Shown: positions 45,283 to 54,478 of the stretch, in pieces
Layout of the letters: each line of letters opens with the position of its first letter
Position numbering within the stretch: the first letter of the stretch is position 1
Assembly: GCF_001467895.1 (NCBI RefSeq)
Contig: NZ_LNYO01000022.1
Span: 27,200-91,199 of the forward strand
Source of the DNA: Legionella nautarum
Lineage (GTDB): Bacteria; Pseudomonadota; Gammaproteobacteria; Legionellales; Legionellaceae
Length of the DNA: 64,000 nucleotides
Direction: 5' to 3'
Position numbers and translations under genes: made by a program
The notes under the pieces: model-generated
Seen by the model: the letters and a program-made list of their open reading frames with translations, nothing else
Database searches by the model: none
Told to the model about the DNA's origin: nothing

Positions 45283-47355
45283 GTGCTCCAACAATCATGT
45301 GAAACGCTCTCCGGCGTAGGCCCAACGCTTAGCGCCAAACTCAGCAAATGCGGGATAAATACCGTTGCTGATCTGCTGTTTCATCTTCCTTTTCGTTATC
45401 AAGACAGAACAAGAATAACGCCTATTTGTGATTTACGACCCAATGATTGGAGCGTCGTTGCTGGCAAAGTGTGTAAAACCGAAATTAAATACGGTAAACG
45501 CATGATGCTTTATTGTTATATAGAAGATAAAACTGCGGTATTAAAATTACGCTTTTTTCATTTCAATAAACAACAAATTAAAGCCTTAAATGAAAGCAAG
45601 TTGATAAGAGCTTTTGGTGAAGTCCGCGAATTTGCCAATACCCTAGAAATGATCCATCCTGAATATCAACTCCTTGCAAGCGAAGAGGACTTTGTTGTCG
45701 ATGAAACACTCACCCCCATCTACCCGACAACGCAAGGCTTAACCCAAACTCGTTTGCGACAATTAGTCAAAATAGCTTTAACCAGCTATCGCGAACAGTT
45801 GAACCAGTTAGAATGGATGGATGAGGAGCTTTTAAGCAAATACCATTTTCAGCCACTAGCCGCTGCTTTGGAATTACTACACAATCCGCCGCCAGACATT
45901 TCTCTGCAGGCTTTAGAAGAAGGCTCTCATCCTGCTTTGCAAAGACTCGCATTTGATGAATTATTAGGACAGCGCTTAAGTATGCAATTTGCCAGACTGC
46001 ATCGCAGCCATCGCTTTGCTCCGAGTATTCCTGTTAATACCGTTCTATATAAGCGCTTTCTGGGACAATTAGCTTTTGACTTAACTGCTGCCCAACAGCG
46101 TGTGAATGATGAAATTGCGGCAGACTTAGCTCAAGCTAAGCCTATGCTGCGTCTAGTACAGGGGGATGTCGGCTCGGGGAAAACAGTAGTCGCTGCTATA
46201 GCTGCTTTACAAGCCATTGCTAATGGCTATCAAGTTGCCTTCATGGCTCCCACTGAATTACTCAGTGAACAGCATGCAACCAATCTACAAAAATGGCTAA
46301 CTCCACTCGGCCTAAATTGTCGAAGGCTCACTGGCAAAATGAAGGTCAGTGAACGAAGAGAAACTTTAGCGCAACTTGCAAATCATGAATGCCAGTTACT
46401 TATCGGTACTCATGCGCTCTTTCAAGAAGAAGTGTCTTTTGCCAAACTTGGGTTGGTGATTATCGATGAGCAACATCGTTTTGGCGTTGAACAACGTTTG
46501 CTTCTGCAACAAAAGGGTCAGCAAGATGAACTAACCCCTCATCAATTGCTCATGACAGCAACGCCCATCCCGCGAACCTTGGCCATGACTCAATTTGCCC
46601 ATCTGGATTTATCGATTATCGATGAATTACCGCCGGGTCGCACAGCAGTCACTACTGCGGTGGTGAATCAAGCCAAAAGAGAGCCGATTATTGGCCGACT
46701 GCAAGCAGCAATAGCGGGTGGACGTCAAGCCTATTGGGTCTGCACCTTGATTGAAGAATCAGAAAAATTACAATGCATGGCAGCCACAGCCACCGCCAGC
46801 AGTTTACAAGAACAATTGCCTGAAGTACGTGTGGGTTTGGTTCATGGACGCATGAAAACCTCCGAAAAAGAAGCCACGATGGCTGCGTTTAAACAAGGTG
46901 AAATTGATTTACTTGTCGCCACCACCGTGATTGAGGTGGGAGTCGATGTCCCCAATGCAAGTTTGATGATCATCGAGAACGCTGAGCGTTTGGGCTTATC
47001 ACAACTCCACCAATTACGCGGCAGAGTAGGACGAGGTAGCGCACAATCCCATTGCCTTTTACTCTATCAAGCTCCCCTCTCACAATTGGGCGCAGAACGT
47101 TTGCGAGCCATGCGCGCGACCACCGATGGCTTCGTCATTGCCGAAAAGGATCTCCAATTAAGAGGCTCGGGTGAAATCTTAGGCACAAAACAAACTGGCT
47201 ATCGTCAATTTAAAATTGCCAATCTACAACGCGACCAGCAGCTTCTTCCTGCAGTAGCCACTCTTGCTAAAGATTTGGTCTTACGAGATCCCGATTTAGC
47301 TCACACTATCGCTAAACGCTGGCTTGGTGAATTTGAACAATTCCTTCAAGGTTAG
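45283..47355 (+). CDS. recG: ATP-dependent DNA helicase RecG
   Basis: A 690-aa helicase (E. coli RecG 693) that regresses stalled forks and resolves recombination intermediates. The N-terminal wedge/OB domain occupies about 1-230; Walker A is GDVGSGKTVVA (about 288-298), Walker B DEQH, then the helicase motifs TATPIPRTLAM, TTVIEVGVDVPNA, and QLRGRVGRG. The C-terminal part has the family ELGTKQTG-like segment EILGTKQTGYRQF. GTG start. The usual spoT neighbour is not present here. Confidence 0.96.
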   Translation: MLQQSCETLSGVGPTLSAKLSKCGINTVADLLFHLPFRYQDRTRITPICDLRPNDWSVVAGKVCKTEIKYGKRMMLYCYIEDKTAVLKLRFFHFNKQQIKALNESKLIRAFGEVREFANTLEMIHPEYQLLASEEDFVVDETLTPIYPTTQGLTQTRLRQLVKIALTSYREQLNQLEWMDEELLSKYHFQPLAAALELLHNPPPDISLQALEEGSHPALQRLAFDELLGQRLSMQFARLHRSHRFAPSIPVNTVLYKRFLGQLAFDLTAAQQRVNDEIAADLAQAKPMLRLVQGDVGSGKTVVAAIAALQAIANGYQVAFMAPTELLSEQHATNLQKWLTPLGLNCRRLTGKMKVSERRETLAQLANHECQLLIGTHALFQEEVSFAKLGLVIIDEQHRFGVEQRLLLQQKGQQDELTPHQLLMTATPIPRTLAMTQFAHLDLSIIDELPPGRTAVTTAVVNQAKREPIIGRLQAAIAGGRQAYWVCTLIEESEKLQCMAATATASSLQEQLPEVRVGLVHGRMKTSEKEATMAAFKQGEIDLLVATTVIEVGVDVPNASLMIIENAERLGLSQLHQLRGRVGRGSAQSHCLLLYQAPLSQLGAERLRAMRATTDGFVIAEKDLQLRGSGEILGTKQTGYRQFKIANLQRDQQLLPAVATLAKDLVLRDPDLAHTIAKRWLGEFEQFLQG

Positions 47356-47577
47356 GGTGTGACAATCTCCAATCCAACCACGTCTGCGACTTGTCCGGCA
47401 TAGAATCCGTTTGGGCTGAGGGGCCCCAGGAATGAATTATCAACACACCCTAGTTTTTTCAAGTCAAGTGCCATTAACGAAATAAATATATTAAAAAACT
47501 CCAGTCAAGACTGTTTTTTCATTTTTTCTTTAGCTAATATAGCTGTGCTAATTCTCCATGCTATTCAACGACCAACC

Positions 47578-47730
47578 TGTGGATAAGTTTTTTTCCCAAA
47601 CTTGTAAAAATAACAGCCCACCCCCTTGACTATTTATCTAAGCCATACTGGCTATAGATTTTCTCATTTTTGCGCACCTTAATTTAAAATTCATTTATCC
47701 ACAAAATCTGTGGATAATCCTGTGCACAGG
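47578..47730. promoter_or_regulatory. Cluster of three perfect DnaA boxes and a 12-bp palindrome
   Basis: TTATCCACA is present at 47695-47703 and as its reverse complement at 47578-47586 and 47709-47717. The second and third form an inverted pair separated by five bases. CCTGTGCACAGG at 47719-47730 is a perfect palindrome next to them. All lie in the 513-bp non-coding gap between recG and the PP-loop gene, which has AT-rich stretches on both sides. Nothing else is recognised in the rest of this gap (47356-47577 and 47731-47868). Confidence 0.8.
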
Positions 47731-47868
47731 GTGTAAGAGACCTTGAAAATAAAGCCCTGAGCCGATTTGCCCGAGAAGTTGCCAGTTCTATTTTTAACCA
47801 GATAAGAACTATAGATCCCTCCCCCTCATTAGGGTAGAATACTGGTCATTTTGTTATCAGGTCATTCC

Positions 47869-48912
47869 ATGTCATTCAAACCTAAGGCCGTGGCGCTAAT
47901 TTCTGGCGGACTCGACTCTATGCTTGCTGTAAAAGTAATTCAAGAACAAGGGATCCATGTTGAGGGAATCAACTTTTATACTGGTTTTTGCCATTCTGGT
48001 CATACTTCGGCTATTCGCAATCGCAAAAATGCAAAACCTCTACGCAATGATGCGCTGTGGGTTGCAGAACAACTGGGCGTGAAGCTTCATATCATTGATA
48101 TTGTTGAACCTTACAAAGAGGTATTGCTGAATCCCAAATATGGTTATGGAAAAAATGCAAACCCTTGTTTAGATTGTAAAATTTTTATGGTTCAGCAAGC
48201 CTATCAATGGATGCTGGAGCATGAATTTGATTTTATAATTACCGGTGAAGTGATTGGTCAGCGAGCTAAATCACAACGATCTGCGACCATGCCAGTTATC
48301 GCTCATGAATCTGGCGCTGAAGATCGCCTATTGCGTCCTTTATGTGCCAAACTCTTACCCCCTACTTTGCCTGAGCGCGAGGGTTGGGTGAATCGTGAAG
48401 CCTTGCATGACTTCAAAGGGCGAAATCGTAAGCCTCAATTGCAGCTTGCAGCCTCCATGGATATTGAAGAATATGCACAGCCTGCAGGGGGTTGCTGCGT
48501 ATTGACCGATGAAAATTATACTCGTCGCCTGAGCGATATGTGGGCTCATCGCGGTTCGCGCGATTATGAAATGGAAGATATTATTCTTTTAAAAGCGGGA
48601 AGACATTTACGGCTTATGCCCCATTACAAAATGATTATTGCCCGTGACGAGGCGGAAAGTAATTTTTTAACTGGTTATCGCAAGCAATTTATTCACATGC
48701 AAGTCATTGAGCATCGTGGGCCAATGATATTAATTGAAGGCCAACCCGATGACGAGGATTTGCTGACTTGCGCGCGAATTGCTGGACGATTTTGCTCCGG
48801 ACGCGAAGAAGCAGAAATTAAAGTCGATTTACATTACCCAAATGGTGAATCGAAAACCTTAAACATACAGCCAATGCGTGCTGACGAGATTCAAGCTGAT
48901 TGGTATTTGTGA
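47869..48912 (+). CDS. PP-loop ATPase of the MnmA/ThiI-like tRNA thiolation type
   Basis: A 347-aa cytosolic protein. The PP-loop ISGGLDSMLAVKV (11-23) binds ATP to activate a base or carrier; NPCLDCKIFM has the paired cysteines of MnmA-type thiouridine enzymes, and PAGGCCVLTDENYTRRL is a signature of the tRNA (5-methylaminomethyl-2-thiouridylate) methyltransferase-like group. The last 100 residues look like an extra RNA-binding (NFACT-R-like) domain. Start ATG 47869; the frame opens at a TTG 18 bases upstream. It leads an operon whose second gene is tusA, which fits sulfur transfer to tRNA or another acceptor. The precise target is unknown. Confidence 0.85.
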   Translation: MSFKPKAVALISGGLDSMLAVKVIQEQGIHVEGINFYTGFCHSGHTSAIRNRKNAKPLRNDALWVAEQLGVKLHIIDIVEPYKEVLLNPKYGYGKNANPCLDCKIFMVQQAYQWMLEHEFDFIITGEVIGQRAKSQRSATMPVIAHESGAEDRLLRPLCAKLLPPTLPEREGWVNREALHDFKGRNRKPQLQLAASMDIEEYAQPAGGCCVLTDENYTRRLSDMWAHRGSRDYEMEDIILLKAGRHLRLMPHYKMIIARDEAESNFLTGYRKQFIHMQVIEHRGPMILIEGQPDDEDLLTCARIAGRFCSGREEAEIKVDLHYPNGESKTLNIQPMRADEIQADWYL

Positions 48913-48919
48913 GATTAGG

Positions 48920-49156
48920 ATGGCACATTACGAAATAAATGCTCGGCGCTTACTATGCCCCATGCCGGTCATTAAAACACAAAACATGAGCAAAACTTTG
49001 CAACCTGGTGATACTCTAACGGTTATTGCAACGGATCCCGGCGCCCAACATGATTTACCCTGTTGGTGCCGTATCAACGGCCATCAGGTCATCGAATCAA
49101 AAGAGATGAATGGCGAATTCCACATTACTCTGCAATTAGCAAAGGAAGGAGAATGA
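48920..49156 (+). CDS. tusA: TusA-family sulfur carrier
   Basis: A 78-aa carrier that takes a persulfide from cysteine desulfurase and passes it on. The active cysteine is in RRLLCPMPVIKT (the CPxP motif). The 3' half contains DLPCWCRINGH, with two further cysteines that are common in TusA-like paralogues but not in classical TusA. ATG 48920 is 7 bp after the PP-loop gene, and its stop overlaps the start of the CDF transporter gene by ATGA. Confidence 0.9.
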   Translation: MAHYEINARRLLCPMPVIKTQNMSKTLQPGDTLTVIATDPGAQHDLPCWCRINGHQVIESKEMNGEFHITLQLAKEGE

Positions 49157-50295
49157 CACAAAAGGAGCGTTACCAACAGGCAAAAAAAACCACTCTTATC
49201 GGAGCGGCCATTACTGCCTCTTTAGGCATTATCAAGGCAGTGGGTGGGGTTTTCTTTCACTCGCATGCTTTGCTTGCCGATGGCGTACATTCTTTTTCTG
49301 ATTTACTCACCGACCTCATGGTCGTTTTTGCTTCCAAATATGGTAGCCAAGATGCAGATGAATCTCACCCCTATGGCCATCAACGTATCGAAACAGCCGC
49401 TACCCTGCTTTTAGCCGTATTGCTTATTCTTGCAGGTGCTGGCATTGCATGGGATTCGCTCGATGAACTCATCCATAACGCGGTCGAAAAACCAGGCTGG
49501 TTTGCCTTCCCTATCGCCTTAGTTTCAATTGTTGCCAATGAAGGCTTATTTCATTATACCCATCAGATTGGTAAACGCATTCAATCGTCTTTAATTATCG
49601 CTAACGCTTGGCATCATCGTTCTGACGCTGCCTCCTCTATTGTCGTGGCAATCGGTTTATTAGGAAGTATTTTGGGGTTTTCCTACCTGGATGCCATTGC
49701 TGCAGTGATTGTCGGATTTATGATCATTAAAATGGGTATGAGCTATGGATGGAATAGCGTAAAGGAATTAGTCGATAGCGGGGTTGAGTTGCAGATGTTG
49801 GAAAAAATCATGCAAATCATTCAATCTGTTGATGGCGTAGAAAAAATCCACCAATTACGTAGCCGCTTGATGGGTGGTGATATTTATATTGATGTGCATA
49901 TCTTAGTTAACCCCTACATTTCTGTATCAGAAGGCCATTATATTGCACAACATGTTGATAAAGCCTTGGTGGAACAACTGGATGCAGTGAAAGATGTCAC
50001 CGTACATGTTGATCCAGAAGATGACGAACTCAACTGCCCTTCTCTGCATTTGCAAAATCGGACAACCCTGCAAGAAGGACTATTATCAGCCTGGAAAAAC
50101 GATTTCCCTGAACTGCAAACTTGGACACTCCATTATCTCGATGGCAAAATGATTATCGACCTTGAATGTGCCAAGGGCTTTAAACAATGGCAGGCTCTAC
50201 GTGAGCGGGTCACCCATGATCTACAGTCGTATAATGATATTCAACAAGTGCGTTTAATATGCCCGCAAGAGATCATTGTTCATGAAACCACCTAA
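49153..50295 (+). CDS. Cation diffusion facilitator (FieF/CDF family) efflux pump
   Basis: A 380-aa inner-membrane divalent-metal/proton antiporter with six helices and a C-terminal cytoplasmic metallochaperone-like domain (about 210-300). The transport site is recognisable in LLADGVHSFSDLLTDLMV (Asp pair) and NAWHHRSDAASS (His-Asp pair). An extra C-terminal stretch of about 80 residues follows the usual domain. ATG 49153 is in AGGAAGGAGAATG and overlaps the tusA stop. It exports Zn2+ or Fe2+ in related species; the metal is not proven here. Confidence 0.92.
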   Translation: MTQKERYQQAKKTTLIGAAITASLGIIKAVGGVFFHSHALLADGVHSFSDLLTDLMVVFASKYGSQDADESHPYGHQRIETAATLLLAVLLILAGAGIAWDSLDELIHNAVEKPGWFAFPIALVSIVANEGLFHYTHQIGKRIQSSLIIANAWHHRSDAASSIVVAIGLLGSILGFSYLDAIAAVIVGFMIIKMGMSYGWNSVKELVDSGVELQMLEKIMQIIQSVDGVEKIHQLRSRLMGGDIYIDVHILVNPYISVSEGHYIAQHVDKALVEQLDAVKDVTVHVDPEDDELNCPSLHLQNRTTLQEGLLSAWKNDFPELQTWTLHYLDGKMIIDLECAKGFKQWQALRERVTHDLQSYNDIQQVRLICPQEIIVHETT

Positions 50296-51247
50296 GATCG
50301 CTGTTCTCGATGCTAAGCCCTTGATTAATGATCACCTTAACCTAGATAATTTATACCAATTAGGAGAGGTTGCTCTTTTTGAGCAAACCGTTTCTGACGA
50401 AGAAATTATTGAACGAGCACAGGCAGCCGAGATTATTTTGGTGAATAAAGTCAAATTAAATGACAGCCATTTTGCTCAATTACCTGATCTGAGATACATT
50501 GGCGTCACCGCAACAGGTACAGATAATATTGATCTCCTTGCCGCTGCCAAACGAGACCTTATTGTCACGAATGTACCCTGCTATGGCACTAACAGTGTCG
50601 CGCAGCATGTCATTGCCCTGTTGCTTAACCATACCAACCAGGTTGAACTGCATAATCAATCAGTTAAACGAAACGAATGGCAAGCACAGCCTTATTTTTC
50701 CTATTGGCTTAATTCAATTACGGAATTAACTGACTTAACTCTGGGCTTACTTGGCTTTGGACGCGTCGCCCAAAAAGTAGCCTTGATTGCCGCCGCTTTA
50801 GGAATGCAAGTGATTGCCCATAAACCCGGTGGCATTCAGGATTCGCAGGTTCGCTCCGTTTCCTTAACCGAATTGTTGCAACAAGCAGATGTTCTAAGTT
50901 TACACTGCCCTCTCAATCAGGCAACACAGAGAATAATTAATAGTACCACACTGCAACAAATGAAACCGACCAGTATTTTAATTAATACAAGTCGCGGTGG
51001 TTTGGTTGATGAAATTGCGCTAGCAGAAGCCTTGCAACAGCAAAAAATTGCAGCGGCTTATCTTGACGTGCTCTGCCTAGAACCACCTGCAGCAGACAAT
51101 TCACTACTCCAGTTAAAAAATTGTACCATCACCCCGCATATGGCTTGGGCGTCTCTGACTGCAAGAAAACGCTTGCTAAATACAGTTTGTGAAAATATTA
51201 TTCGTTTTCTTAATCGACAACCTATCAATGTCGTGCAAGCTTCATAG
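50282..51247 (+). CDS. D-2-hydroxyacid dehydrogenase (glycerate dehydrogenase-like)
   Basis: A 321-aa NAD-dependent oxidoreductase of the HprA/LdhA group. The cofactor motif GLLGFGRVAQKVA (about 148-160), the catalytic Arg in NTSRGGLVDE, Glu in LCLEPP and His in TPHMAWAS are all present. It reduces a 2-keto acid such as hydroxypyruvate or glyoxylate. ATG 50282 lies inside the end of the CDF gene (14-bp overlap), so translation is coupled. Substrate not known. Confidence 0.92.
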   Translation: MKPPKIAVLDAKPLINDHLNLDNLYQLGEVALFEQTVSDEEIIERAQAAEIILVNKVKLNDSHFAQLPDLRYIGVTATGTDNIDLLAAAKRDLIVTNVPCYGTNSVAQHVIALLLNHTNQVELHNQSVKRNEWQAQPYFSYWLNSITELTDLTLGLLGFGRVAQKVALIAAALGMQVIAHKPGGIQDSQVRSVSLTELLQQADVLSLHCPLNQATQRIINSTTLQQMKPTSILINTSRGGLVDEIALAEALQQQKIAAAYLDVLCLEPPAADNSLLQLKNCTITPHMAWASLTARKRLLNTVCENIIRFLNRQPINVVQAS

Positions 51248-51259
51248 AGGATAACGCAT

Positions 51260-52015
51260 ATGACCGCGGGCTGTTTAAAATTAATTTTTGCCATTGTGAC
51301 TTTTTTGGTTATCTTACTCGCTGGCTGGTATCCCTTCAGAAAACGAGTTAAAGATGATAAACACATTGATTTTCCCGTTGGTGAAACCCTGGCAACTGGC
51401 GTCTTTTTGGGTGCAGCACTGTTGCATATGCTTCCTGAATCGAACGCTTTATTTATGGAAATGGGTTACCGCTATCCCCTAGCCTTTATTATTACTGGTG
51501 CGGTATTTTTATTCTTTTTATGGTTTGAGCATTTAGGAAAAGAGCTTTATCACCATCACCATGCCGCACACCCTAGCTTTGCGATTCTTGCTTGGGCGAT
51601 GTTATCCATTCATTCTATTATGTTAGGAGCAGCGCTAGGTTTAAACCACAGCAACTCCATGATTATTATGTTATTTTTAGCGATTATCACCCATAAATGG
51701 GCTGAAAGTTTTGCTATCGCTGTACAATTAAATAAAAGCGCCTTATCACTCTCAAACTCGATGTGGTTTTTCTTTAGTTTTAGCCTAATGACGCCACTTG
51801 GCATTTTCATCGGTTGGTATTTTGGTCATGGCGTAGAAACCCACTCTCTTTTTGATCCCATCCTGATTGCTGCTTCGGCCGGAACTTTCCTTTATTTAGG
51901 TACTTTACATGGCCTAGAGCGCTGCGTGATGGTTGAGCGCTGCTGTAACTTGGGTGACTTTAGTTTTGTTATTATTGGTTTTGGTTTAATGGCTACGGTC
52001 GCTGCTTATGTCTAA
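51260..52015 (+). CDS. ZIP-family metal permease
   Basis: A 251-aa inner-membrane protein with eight predicted helices. The metal-binding pair of helices is visible in HSIMLGAALGL (about 117-127) and THKWAESFAIAV (about 144-155), the HxxxG..G and HKxxE patterns of ZIP zinc/iron transporters, with a histidine run (YHHHH) in the loop before. ZIP proteins bring metals into the cytoplasm, opposite to the CDF pump encoded two genes upstream. AGAGGAT ribosome site precedes the ATG. Confidence 0.9.
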   Translation: MTAGCLKLIFAIVTFLVILLAGWYPFRKRVKDDKHIDFPVGETLATGVFLGAALLHMLPESNALFMEMGYRYPLAFIITGAVFLFFLWFEHLGKELYHHHHAAHPSFAILAWAMLSIHSIMLGAALGLNHSNSMIIMLFLAIITHKWAESFAIAVQLNKSALSLSNSMWFFFSFSLMTPLGIFIGWYFGHGVETHSLFDPILIAASAGTFLYLGTLHGLERCVMVERCCNLGDFSFVIIGFGLMATVAAYV

Positions 52016-52616
52016 TTTTATCAATCAACGACCTCTTATTTTAGCTTCGGCATCACTGGCCCGCTCTAAGCTCTTAAGTTCTCTGGGCCTTCATTTTGAA
52101 GTCATTCCCTCCCATTGTGATGAGGACAGCATTAAACAGAATTTTAAAACCTCCGGTTCGTTAATTGACATGGCCGCTTTACTGGCCGCTGCTAAAGCCC
52201 TAACCCTGAGTAAACATTATCCTGAGCATTTTGTGATTGCTGCCGATCAACTCTGTGTGATTGGTGATCACTATTTAGATAAGCCTTTAAGCCATGAGAA
52301 CGCAGTTAAACATCTGCGCTTACTCAGTGGTAAAACTCATCAGCAAATCGCCGCAAGCTGTATTGCTAAAAATAATGTCATCCTGTGGCAGCATCATGAT
52401 ATCGCTAGGTTAACGATGCATGAACTCAGCGATGAAACCATTGAAGCTTATTTACAGCTTGCACAACCCTACCAAAGTTGTGGCGCTTATAATTATGAAG
52501 GCCCGGCAAAATGGTTGTTTAAAGAAATTCAAGGCTCTGAAAGTACCATCCTAGGTCTTCCTTTACTTCCGCTTACTCAAGCACTCATTGATTTAAAGGC
52601 GATTAGCCTTCCTTAG
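52008..52616 (+). CDS. Maf-family nucleotide pyrophosphatase
   Basis: A 202-aa Maf protein that hydrolyses non-canonical nucleoside triphosphates. The N-terminal signature LILASASLARSKLLSSLGL and the later AADQLCVIGD (usually ADT) and KPLSHENAVKHLRLLSGKTH match the family; SCGAYNYEGPAKWLF is the second active-site loop. It overlaps the ZIP gene stop by eight bases and is the last gene of the operon. The substrate subgroup (YhdE-like dTTP/UTP or YceF-like m7GTP) is not resolved. Confidence 0.92.
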   Translation: MSNFINQRPLILASASLARSKLLSSLGLHFEVIPSHCDEDSIKQNFKTSGSLIDMAALLAAAKALTLSKHYPEHFVIAADQLCVIGDHYLDKPLSHENAVKHLRLLSGKTHQQIAASCIAKNNVILWQHHDIARLTMHELSDETIEAYLQLAQPYQSCGAYNYEGPAKWLFKEIQGSESTILGLPLLPLTQALIDLKAISLP

Positions 52617-52740
52617 CATCATTCCTAATTCTGCGGCAATAATCTCTTTATTAGCCAAAGAGATGGGTAAATTTTTACTAAAATTTATTAGTAGGTATAT
52701 ACTTGTAAAATAGGGTATTGATGATGAAGGGAAAGTTACC

Positions 52741-53952
52741 ATGGCAAAAGATACCAAAACGGCCAAGACACATAAGCATCAAAAAAAAGCACTTGGCCTC
52801 ATTAACAAACCCGATAAAGCTACCTCAGGAAAGCAAACCTACCAACGAATTGCCTGCGTGTTTCAGGGAGGAGGAGCACTAGGAGCCTACCAAGTGGGTG
52901 CTTTTCGCGCTATTCATGAGCGAGGTTATAATCCTAACTTCCTTGCCGGTGTTTCAATCGGGTCAATCAATAGCGCTATCATCGCTGGAAATTCGCGTAA
53001 CAAACAACTGGAGAAGTTGGCTGATTTTTGGGATACCATTGCGCCTAAAATCTGGTGCGATTTCGTCGATCATGATATTTTTGCCCCTATTCATCACCTC
53101 CATAATCGCATGGGTGCTTTGTATTCATTATTCTTTGGACTTGAAGGCTTTTTTAAACCACGTCCTTTTCCACCCAGCATTTTTTCGAAAAATACGCCGG
53201 ATCAATTAAGCTATTACGATACTTCAGAACTCCGAAGGACACTGGAGCAATTAATTGATTTTGATCGGATTAATGCTAAAAAAGTGACTCTCTGCTTGGG
53301 CGCTGTGAATGTCGTCAACGGCGAGATGGTATTTTTTAACAACCAAAATATGGAAATAACTCCTGAGCATGTAATGGCCAGTGGCGCACTGCCACCCGGA
53401 CTTCCAGCCGTCAAAATTGGTGAAGATTATTTCTGGGATGGCGGTATTTACGCCAATACTCCTTTAGTGACTGTTCTTGATGCTTTGCCAGAAGAGGATA
53501 CACTTTGTTTCGTTGTCGACTGCTTTAGTTTACAAGGACGTTTACCAGAAACCATGGATGAACTAGAAGAACGGCAAAAGGACATTCGCTATGGAAGTCA
53601 TTCCCGTCGCCTAACCAATGTGTATACGAGCCGACAAAATTTACAAGCTGCGATTAATTTTTTAGGGCAACATCTCACACCCAAAGCCAAAGCGGATCCA
53701 GAAATTCAAAAATTGCTTGCATTGGGTCATGAAAAACGATTCAGCGTGGTGCATATTATTTATCACGGCACTCCTTTTTCGCATTCCTTTAAAGATTTTA
53801 ATTTTATTCGTTCGGCAATTAATTATCGTCTCGAAACAGGCTATAAAAATGCGATCGAGGTACTTGATAAGCCTGAATGGGAGAAAAAATCCAACAAGCG
53901 CTTAGCCTGTTCGATTTATGGGGTTCCTTCAGAATATTTTGATCAGCATTAA
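52741..53952 (+). CDS. Patatin-like phospholipase with DUF3734 C-terminus
   Basis: A 403-aa protein. The catalytic dyad is in GVSIG (Ser72) and WDGG (Asp about 232), with the oxyanion loop GGGALGAYQVG. The C-terminal part (about 285-400), with FSHSFKDFNFIRSAINYR, is the DUF3734 extension found in bacterial patatin-like hydrolases. The N-terminal 30 residues are basic and lack a signal peptide. It acts as a lipase A or phospholipase A. In Legionella several patatin-like proteins are effectors, but this DUF3734 type may be a housekeeping enzyme. Confidence 0.9.
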   Translation: MAKDTKTAKTHKHQKKALGLINKPDKATSGKQTYQRIACVFQGGGALGAYQVGAFRAIHERGYNPNFLAGVSIGSINSAIIAGNSRNKQLEKLADFWDTIAPKIWCDFVDHDIFAPIHHLHNRMGALYSLFFGLEGFFKPRPFPPSIFSKNTPDQLSYYDTSELRRTLEQLIDFDRINAKKVTLCLGAVNVVNGEMVFFNNQNMEITPEHVMASGALPPGLPAVKIGEDYFWDGGIYANTPLVTVLDALPEEDTLCFVVDCFSLQGRLPETMDELEERQKDIRYGSHSRRLTNVYTSRQNLQAAINFLGQHLTPKAKADPEIQKLLALGHEKRFSVVHIIYHGTPFSHSFKDFNFIRSAINYRLETGYKNAIEVLDKPEWEKKSNKRLACSIYGVPSEYFDQH

Positions 53953-54027
53953 TTTTTTGAAGCTAAACGATGGACTATAAATAGCAATTTGCAGTATCTT
54001 GGGTATATCTAACCCGGAGTACAGCTT

Positions 54028-54399
54028 ATGAAACAACATTCACCCCAATTTTTAGCGCTAGTTACTGATGCTAAAAAACGTATTAAAGAAATAACGCCCG
54101 ACATGCTCAACGAAAAAATAAAGCATCATGAGGTTTTTCGTCTCATTGATGTACGTGAAGACAATGAGTGGCCTGCCGGACACATTCCTACAGCAATTCA
54201 TCTAGGAAAAGGCGTCATCGAACGGGATATCGAAAAAGAAGTCCCCGAGTTTCACACACCCATTGTAGTGTACTGCAGTGGCGGTTTCCGCTGTGCATTA
54301 GTAGCAGATAGCTTACAAAAAATGGGATATACGCATGTTTATTCTCTAAGTACAGGATCTCAAGGATGGATAGATGCGGGTTATCCGCTTGAAAAATAG
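54028..54399 (+). CDS. Rhodanese-domain sulfurtransferase
   Basis: A 123-aa single-domain rhodanese. DVREDNEWPAGHIPTA and the active-site loop YCSGGFR (Cys83) are intact, so it can carry a persulfide. It is cytosolic, with no leader. CGGAG ribosome site upstream. It ends 5 bp before a strong bidirectional terminator. A link with the sulfur-carrier operon 2 kb upstream is possible but only suggested by proximity. Confidence 0.92.
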   Translation: MKQHSPQFLALVTDAKKRIKEITPDMLNEKIKHHEVFRLIDVREDNEWPAGHIPTAIHLGKGVIERDIEKEVPEFHTPIVVYCSGGFRCALVADSLQKMGYTHVYSLSTGSQGWIDAGYPLEK

Positions 54400-54403
54400 C
54401 TAT

Positions 54404-54447
54404 AAAATCATAGCAACTGTCTTGAAAGGACAGTTGCTATGATTTTT
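54404..54447. terminator. Bidirectional intrinsic terminator
   Basis: A perfect 18-bp stem (54404-54421 with 54429-54446) around a seven-base loop TTGAAAG; each side is flanked by a T run in the relevant direction (TTTTT on plus, AAAAT... giving T on minus). It separates the rhodanese gene from the convergent NUDIX gene. Confidence 0.85.
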
Positions 54448-54478
54448 GCGGAGAATTGGGAATCGAAAATCCCCTCTC

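Noticed and set aside
47356-47868. A definite replication origin
   Set aside because: The DnaA boxes are real, but no dnaA, dnaN, gidA, rpmH or rnpA gene is adjacent and skew cannot be measured here, so it is reported only as a DnaA-box cluster.
49063-49152. N-terminal extension of the CDF transporter gene
   Set aside because: The frame is open but overlaps tusA; ATG 49153 has a strong ribosome site and the family's usual N-terminus.
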